Positions 59,917-64,000 of a stretch of DNA of 64,000 nt are shown one piece after another. Made by a program: the position numbers and the translations under genes. The notes under the pieces are model-generated. The model saw nothing but the letters and a program-made list of their open reading frames with translations. It was not told the DNA's origin and did no database searches. Where the stretch lies: assembly GCA_003343845.1 (NCBI GenBank), contig QAKK01000008.1, positions 11,381 through 75,380 of the forward strand, in the 5' to 3' direction. The stretch's first letter is position 1; each line of letters opens with the position of its first letter. Source of the stretch: Oscillospiraceae bacterium. GTDB lineage: Bacteria; Bacillota; Clostridia; Oscillospirales; CAG-272.

Positions 59917-59961
59917 GATAAAAGTTATTATGGCTTTGACCTGCATAGGAGGAAAATTCAG

Positions 59962-61596
59962 ATGAGAAAAAAGCTCATTTGCCTGTTGCTTTGCCTTGTG
60001 GCTGTCATCCTTCCGCTTGCGATGACCGGCTGCGGCAATTCGACCACGACCGACACCGATGAGGAATCGTCCTCGCGCCCGGCAGTATCCATCAATCTCT
60101 GGTTGGTTTCCGACAAGGAAGTCTCTGCCGAGACCGAGGCGGCGATTGAAGAGGCGCTCAATGAGATCACGCAATCCAAGTATACCACCAAGGTAGACCT
60201 GGTTTACTTCACCTATGACGAATATTATGCGGCACTGGATGCGAAGCTGGAAGCCGCCAAGAAGTACAAGGAAGAGCATACCTCGACGGCGATCACGCTC
60301 CCCGGCATCGCGCAGTCGACGGAGACCACCGAAGAGACGACGGCAGAGACGGTCGTCAACGAGCTCGGTCAGCGCCTGCTCAAGTATCCCGACATCAATG
60401 AAGGTCAGCTCGACATCATCTTCATCGACGGCAAGGACAAACTGCGGGCTCTGGCGGATGCGGGCGAGCTTTCCACGCTGGATACCAACCTGAATGCCTC
60501 CTCCAAGATCCTCAAGGAATATATTTATCCCTCTTTCCTCGAGCAGATTAAATACAATAAGAATACATATGCAATTCCGGTCAACCATCAGATCGGACAG
60601 TATACCTACCTGCTGGTCAACAAAGCGCTTGCGGAAAAGTACTACATCGACGTATCCTCGCTGAACAGCTTTGCTGCCTGCGGCGACCTTGTCGAAGAGA
60701 TCGGCAGACATGAGAGCGACGTTGCCCCGGTTCTCGCGTATGCGGATCCGGTAAATATGTATTATTGGCTCGGCGGCGACACGCCGTCCCTGTTTGCATC
60801 TTATGTGCCCACGGCTGCAACACTCGGCAGCCGCACAACGATGCGCAGCGCGTTTGACACCATCGGTTTCACCGAGCACATGCTGCTGATGAAGAAATGC
60901 GAAGACAACGGCTGGTTTGCGGCTGATCCGGAGAATACCGAGACTTTCGGCGTTGCCATCATGACCGGGGACTACGACCTTCGCGACAAGTATGCAGAGA
61001 ATTATGATGTCAAGGTGCTGACCTCGCCCACGCTGACCGAGGATGTCGCATATCAGGCGATGTTTGCCGTCAGCGCCTATACGGCAAATCTGGATCGCGC
61101 CATGGAAGTGATCACGCTGCTGAACACCGATGCCGCGACGAAGAACCTGCTGCAGTACGGCATTGATGGCGTCAACTATGAGCTGGATGACGACGGTGCG
61201 CTGGTCTATCTGAATGATGCGTACCGCATGACCAATCTGTACACCGGCAATACACTGCTGTCCTATCCCGCACCCGGCGAGGCTGCAAACAGCCGCGACG
61301 ACGGGAAGGCTGCCAACCGCGATTCCCGCATCTCGCCCTATTTCGGTCTCTCCGATGTGGCGGATGAGATTGATCAGGATCTGGTTGCCGAGATGCGCAC
61401 GCTGTCCGATACCTATATGGAGCGGATGTACGCATGCGCGAATGCGGCTGAGCTTGCTGACTTCTTTGAGAATGCCAAGACCGAGTTGTATGCCGATCCC
61501 ACCTACAAGGCGGCGTTCAGTGTCGGCGATGACTCGAAGTCGCCTTACGCCGTTTACGCCAGATGGTTTGAGAAGCTCTGGCCCTCTGCCGAGTAA
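59962..61596 (+). CDS. Extracellular solute-binding lipoprotein, orphan
   Basis: A 544-residue lipoprotein. The signal peptide ends in the lipobox LAMTGC with the lipid-carrying Cys at about residue 25, and a Ser/Thr/Asp-rich linker follows. The folded part (INLWLVSDKEV, FTYDEYYAALDAKLE, LDIIFIDGKDKLRALADAG, VNHQIGQYTYLLVNKALAEKY) resembles family 1 ABC solute-binding proteins, usually for sugars or oligosaccharides. A Thr/Glu-rich insert at about 115-130 is unusual. Its own promoter and terminator isolate it, and no permease or ATPase lies near, so the ligand and partner transporter are unknown. Confidence 0.85.
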   Translation: MRKKLICLLLCLVAVILPLAMTGCGNSTTTDTDEESSSRPAVSINLWLVSDKEVSAETEAAIEEALNEITQSKYTTKVDLVYFTYDEYYAALDAKLEAAKKYKEEHTSTAITLPGIAQSTETTEETTAETVVNELGQRLLKYPDINEGQLDIIFIDGKDKLRALADAGELSTLDTNLNASSKILKEYIYPSFLEQIKYNKNTYAIPVNHQIGQYTYLLVNKALAEKYYIDVSSLNSFAACGDLVEEIGRHESDVAPVLAYADPVNMYYWLGGDTPSLFASYVPTAATLGSRTTMRSAFDTIGFTEHMLLMKKCEDNGWFAADPENTETFGVAIMTGDYDLRDKYAENYDVKVLTSPTLTEDVAYQAMFAVSAYTANLDRAMEVITLLNTDAATKNLLQYGIDGVNYELDDDGALVYLNDAYRMTNLYTGNTLLSYPAPGEAANSRDDGKAANRDSRISPYFGLSDVADEIDQDLVAEMRTLSDTYMERMYACANAAELADFFENAKTELYADPTYKAAFSVGDDSKSPYAVYARWFEKLWPSAE

Positions 61597-61610
61597 ACCA
61601 AATGTATATC

Positions 61611-61643
61611 AAAAAGACCTCTGCTTTCGGCAGAGGTCTTTTT
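61611..61643 (+). terminator. Terminator of the solute-binding protein gene
   Basis: aaaaagacctctgc with gcagaggtcttttt (14 bp), loop tttcg. Confidence 0.93.
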
Positions 61644-61686
61644 CTAATTATGAAAGAAAATATATGTGTATAAGTTGCTGAGAGAC

Positions 61687-61884
61687 TCAGCCGCGCGGGA
61701 GGGCGGGGAGACGCTTCGGCTGTCGTTTCATCAGATCATAGGCGAAAGCGCGGCAGTGAAAATCCGCGTTGACAACGCCGCGCCGCTTGCAGATCATGCA
61801 GTCGGGCGACAGCGTTTCCGAGGCATGCTCGCAGAACGCGCATTTCTTCGCAATATCCAATTCTTCGAGCAGTTTCTTCTTCAT
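61687..61884 (-). CDS. Small cysteine-rich protein, probably zinc-binding
   Basis: A 65-residue protein. Cysteines at 15, 18, 29, 32 and 44, with His at 20 and 43 (CAFCEH, CMIC, HCRAF), form a compact ribbon-like pattern. The ATG at 61884 follows gcggagg by 6 nt; six further upstream codons are open but lack a site. I do not recognise a named family. It lies 53 nt after ylbJ on the same strand, so co-transcription is possible. Confidence 0.72.
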   Translation of the reverse strand: MKKKLLEELDIAKKCAFCEHASETLSPDCMICKRRGVVNADFHCRAFAYDLMKRQPKRLPALPRG

Positions 61885-61937
61885 AGTTTCCTCCGCATAC
61901 ATATTTCAAATTATAGTAACATATTCCGACGGCGATT

Positions 61938-62816
61938 TCAATACCCGAGGACGAATTTGCATCCGCAAAATGCAAAAAACGCAGTCAGCGCACCGAGCAT
62001 GACCTTGCCGAAGAAAAAGCGACTGTATCTGACCTTGACTGACTTTAAGACCGATAAAACCTGCATGTGCACGCACATTCCCGAGAAACCGCAGCCGAAG
62101 GCGCAGAGCGTGACGGCTTCGTACGGGGACGCGCTAAGCAGCTCCGCACTGCGCGCCGCACCGTTCCCGATCTCCAGCAGCACGGCAAGCGCCGCATAAA
62201 CGGCATTGTTTGAGATATAGCCGCGCAGAACGGCAAGCAGGGCGGAAAACAGACAGATCAGCGCCATTACGCGCAGCATGCTCTGCACCCCTCGGTCCAC
62301 CGCGCCGAAAAACGCATCGACAGGGGACGGCAGCACGGTATTTGCTGTACCGCTTTGCTTCTTTATGCGCCGCGGCAGGCAGAGGATTGCCGCGGCGGCA
62401 AGCTGCGACAGAAACAGTAAGACGCCGATCCGCCGATCGCCGAACAGACTGCCGACAGCCCCAAGCAAAAAGGCGGGACTTGCGTTGTTGACAAACGGGA
62501 GCAGCCGTTCGGCGTCCCGCCGGTCGAGTGCACCGCTCGCACACATGCGTTCGCAGACGATCGCCCCGACGGGGAATCCGCACAGCGCGCCGAGCAGAAA
62601 GACGGATGCCTTCGGCGAAAGCGGGCGCAGGTCGCCCCCGGTCAGTGAGACGGTGAGATCGGCGGTGACCGCAAAGAAAAACAGCGCGGGGAGAACCGAG
62701 AGCGCGGCGGTCACCATCCCGCTTTGCACGCCGCCGACCACGGCGGGGATGTGCAAAAGAAAGAATGCGAGCAGAACCAGTATCGCAGGCGGCAGGATCC
62801 AACCGAACTTCCGCAT
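61938..62816 (-). CDS. ylbJ: YlbJ-like sporulation integral membrane protein
   Basis: A 292-residue protein with about eight spans and the Gate-type nucleoside-recognition-like fold of YlbJ, needed for spore cortex formation in Bacillus. Features include VQSGMVTAALSVLPALFFFAV, LLGALCGFPVGAIVCERM, LLPFVNNASPAFLLGAVG and FGCGFSGMCVHMQVLSV. The ATG at 62816 follows ggggagg by 8 nt. It is divergent from yqfC, another mother-cell sporulation gene, over an 86-nt gap. Confidence 0.85.
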   Translation of the reverse strand: MRKFGWILPPAILVLLAFFLLHIPAVVGGVQSGMVTAALSVLPALFFFAVTADLTVSLTGGDLRPLSPKASVFLLGALCGFPVGAIVCERMCASGALDRRDAERLLPFVNNASPAFLLGAVGSLFGDRRIGVLLFLSQLAAAAILCLPRRIKKQSGTANTVLPSPVDAFFGAVDRGVQSMLRVMALICLFSALLAVLRGYISNNAVYAALAVLLEIGNGAARSAELLSASPYEAVTLCAFGCGFSGMCVHMQVLSVLKSVKVRYSRFFFGKVMLGALTAFFAFCGCKFVLGY

Positions 62817-62902
62817 GGCATATGCCTCCCCTCGAAAACATACTCTTGTCTTGTTAGGAGTATATTGCCATAGAAAACGCATTATGAGCGGGGGGACACA
62901 AA

Positions 62903-63178
62903 ATGAGCAAATTCCGTTATGTCAGGCACCGACTGTCCGAAAAACTGGAACTGCCGGAGGACGCGCTCGGCGCGGCATACCGTCTGCAGATGATCGGCGA
63001 TTGCGTGCTGATCGGCGGGTGCCGCAAAATTCTGAAATATAAGCCGGATGAAATCACGGCGGCGGCATCCGGGGCGGACATCAGCGTGCGCGGCGCACAT
63101 CTGAAGTGCGTCTACTTCTTTGAAGGGACGATCGAAGTGCGCGGTGATGTCACGGAGATCGGAATCACAAAGAAATGA
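62903..63178 (+). CDS. yqfC: Sporulation protein YqfC
   Basis: A 91-residue protein of the YabP/YqfC family, made in the mother cell in Bacillus. It is a mostly beta protein with RLQMIGDCVLIGGCRKILKYKPDEI and VRGDVTEIGI. The ATG follows gcgggggg. A GTATATT at 62861-62867 could be a sigma-E -35 element, but no good -10 follows at the right place. yqfD starts in an ATGA overlap. Confidence 0.87.
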   Translation: MSKFRYVRHRLSEKLELPEDALGAAYRLQMIGDCVLIGGCRKILKYKPDEITAAASGADISVRGAHLKCVYFFEGTIEVRGDVTEIGITKK

Positions 63179-64000
63179 AATTTTTACTGTATCTGCTGCT
63201 CGGTTATTCCGTTTGGGAAATCGATACGGGCGACCTTCGCGCCTTGCTTAATTTCTGCAACCGAAGCGGCGTCCGCCTGCGCCGCATCCGCGAGGGGGAG
63301 ACGACCGTGCGTATTTGGGTGCTGCTTGCCGACGAAGCGAAGCTGATGGATTTTGCGGCGCGCCGCGGCTGCGATCTCCGCATCTGCGTGCGGCATGGCG
63401 TGCCCATCCTCTGGCGGCGCTATCGCCATCGGGTCGGCATGTGGGTGGGGCTGCTCCTGTTCTTTGCCGCAATTTATACGGCGCCGCTTTTTGTGTGGGA
63501 AATCAACGTAGAGGGGCTCGACCGCCTCAGCCGGGAATACGTCTGCGAGCTGCTTGCCGACGAGGGCGTGCGCATCGGCGCGTTTTCGCCCGCGATCGAC
63601 CGCAGCCGCGTCTACCTGAATGTGCTGCGCCGCGCGGCGGACATCTCCTGGCTGTCGGTCAATCTGCGCGGCAGCACGGCAAACGTCGAGATCGTTGAGC
63701 GGGACGCGCCGCCTGCGGCAAAGGCACAGGCGGACGGCGCCAACCTTGTCGCGGCGCGGGGCGGGCAGATCGTCGGCGCGGACGTTGTGCGCGGTGCGCT
63801 CGCTGTGAAAAGTGGGGACATCGTGAAGGAGGGCGCACTGCTGGTCAGCGGCGTGATCGATTCGCCGACGGTCGGCACGCGGTATCTTTACGCCGAAGGG
63901 AGCGTGCTTGCCGTCGTGTACGATAATTATGAGATCGAAATCCCGCTCACGCGCGCCGTCCGCACCTACGCGGGGGAAAAGACGCTGGAAATGTCGCTTT
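63175..64000 (+). CDS. yqfD: Sporulation protein YqfD, cut by the window end
   Basis: The frame is open from the ATG at 63175 to the last base, giving 275 residues of a protein usually near 400. An N-terminal cytosolic part has ALLNFCNRSGVRLRRI, one span follows at about 87-105, and an extracytoplasmic part has a FtsQ-like or POTRA-like INVEGLDRLSREYVCELL. YqfD is made under sigma-E in the mother cell and is conserved next to yqfC. The 4-nt overlap with yqfC supports coupled translation. The 3' end lies outside the window. Confidence 0.87.
   Translation, partial: MKFLLYLLLGYSVWEIDTGDLRALLNFCNRSGVRLRRIREGETTVRIWVLLADEAKLMDFAARRGCDLRICVRHGVPILWRRYRHRVGMWVGLLLFFAAIYTAPLFVWEINVEGLDRLSREYVCELLADEGVRIGAFSPAIDRSRVYLNVLRRAADISWLSVNLRGSTANVEIVERDAPPAAKAQADGANLVAARGGQIVGADVVRGALAVKSGDIVKEGALLVSGVIDSPTVGTRYLYAEGSVLAVVYDNYEIEIPLTRAVRTYAGEKTLEMSL

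Noticed and set aside
62823..62902. Sigma-E promoters for yqfC and ylbJ
   Set aside because: A GTATATT -35-like element is present but no convincing CATACANT -10 at 13-15 nt.

Overview
The window looks like chromosome from a spore-forming member of the class Clostridia, most likely a GC-rich gut lineage such as Oscillospiraceae. The evidence is the set of Firmicutes-specific genes (spo0A, spoIIGA-sigE, ytfI-ytfJ, dacF, ylbJ, yqfC-yqfD, recD2, mreB, scpA/scpB), strong purine-rich ribosome binding sites, frequent TTG starts, and sigma-A promoters that almost all have an exact 17-nt spacer. Coding is dense. I see no rRNA, tRNA, CRISPR, prophage or autonomous transposon.

Layout, left to right. 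1-6250: the 3' part of fusA, then tuf, then an FMN riboswitch controlling the riboflavin transporter gene ribU, a small-multidrug-export-family gene, and a polytopic membrane protein whose first codons contain a terminator-like hairpin. 6260-10970: a SAM-I riboswitch controlling metK, a small membrane protein, then recD2-comF. 11034-14374: mreB and pepD with an anchored MBL-fold protein. 14419-15219: spo0A on the minus strand, converging on a shared terminator. 15424-24076: a ten-gene minus-strand run read from lon through engB, an M50 protease, scpA, scpB, ytfI, ytfJ, dacF, rluB and a GNAT-like gene. 24235-44571: a long plus-strand run. It starts with infC-rpmI-rplT behind an attenuated leader, with infC starting at ATT. 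It continues with an rRNA methylase, dprA, topA, trmFO, plsX and rnc. A new promoter then serves smc, ftsY, rdgB, yhbY, nadD, yqeK, an LCP protein, rsfS and leuS. 44594-48498: rpsU with a perfect consensus promoter, an RNase H-like protein of unknown function, an fkbM-family gene whose 3' end lies in a MITE-like element, a HIT protein and lysC. 48585-55825: an ABC exporter divergent from a DUF1015 gene, then spoIIGA-sigE, rpmE, hflX and yigZ. 55941-61596: dgt-dnaG-rpoD, then a lone solute-binding lipoprotein. 61687-64000: a small cysteine-rich protein, ylbJ, and yqfC-yqfD, with yqfD cut by the window end.

Together the genes cover translation (EF-G, EF-Tu, IF3, L20, L35, L31, S21, RsfS, HflX, LeuRS), chromosome organisation and replication (Smc-ScpAB, TopA, DnaG, RpoD, RecD2, DprA, ComF), envelope and lipid synthesis (MreB, DacF, PlsX, LCP), and sporulation control and execution. 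Three RNA switches are readable: FMN, SAM-I and the ribosomal-protein leader of infC. No clearly new multi-gene system is visible. The most unusual items are small: a 276-bp inverted-repeat element flanked by TA that has probably rewritten the end of the fkbM-family gene; a neighbouring RNase H-fold protein that seems to have lost catalytic acids; a terminator-like hairpin inside a coding sequence; and hairpins that hide or bridge ribosome binding sites.
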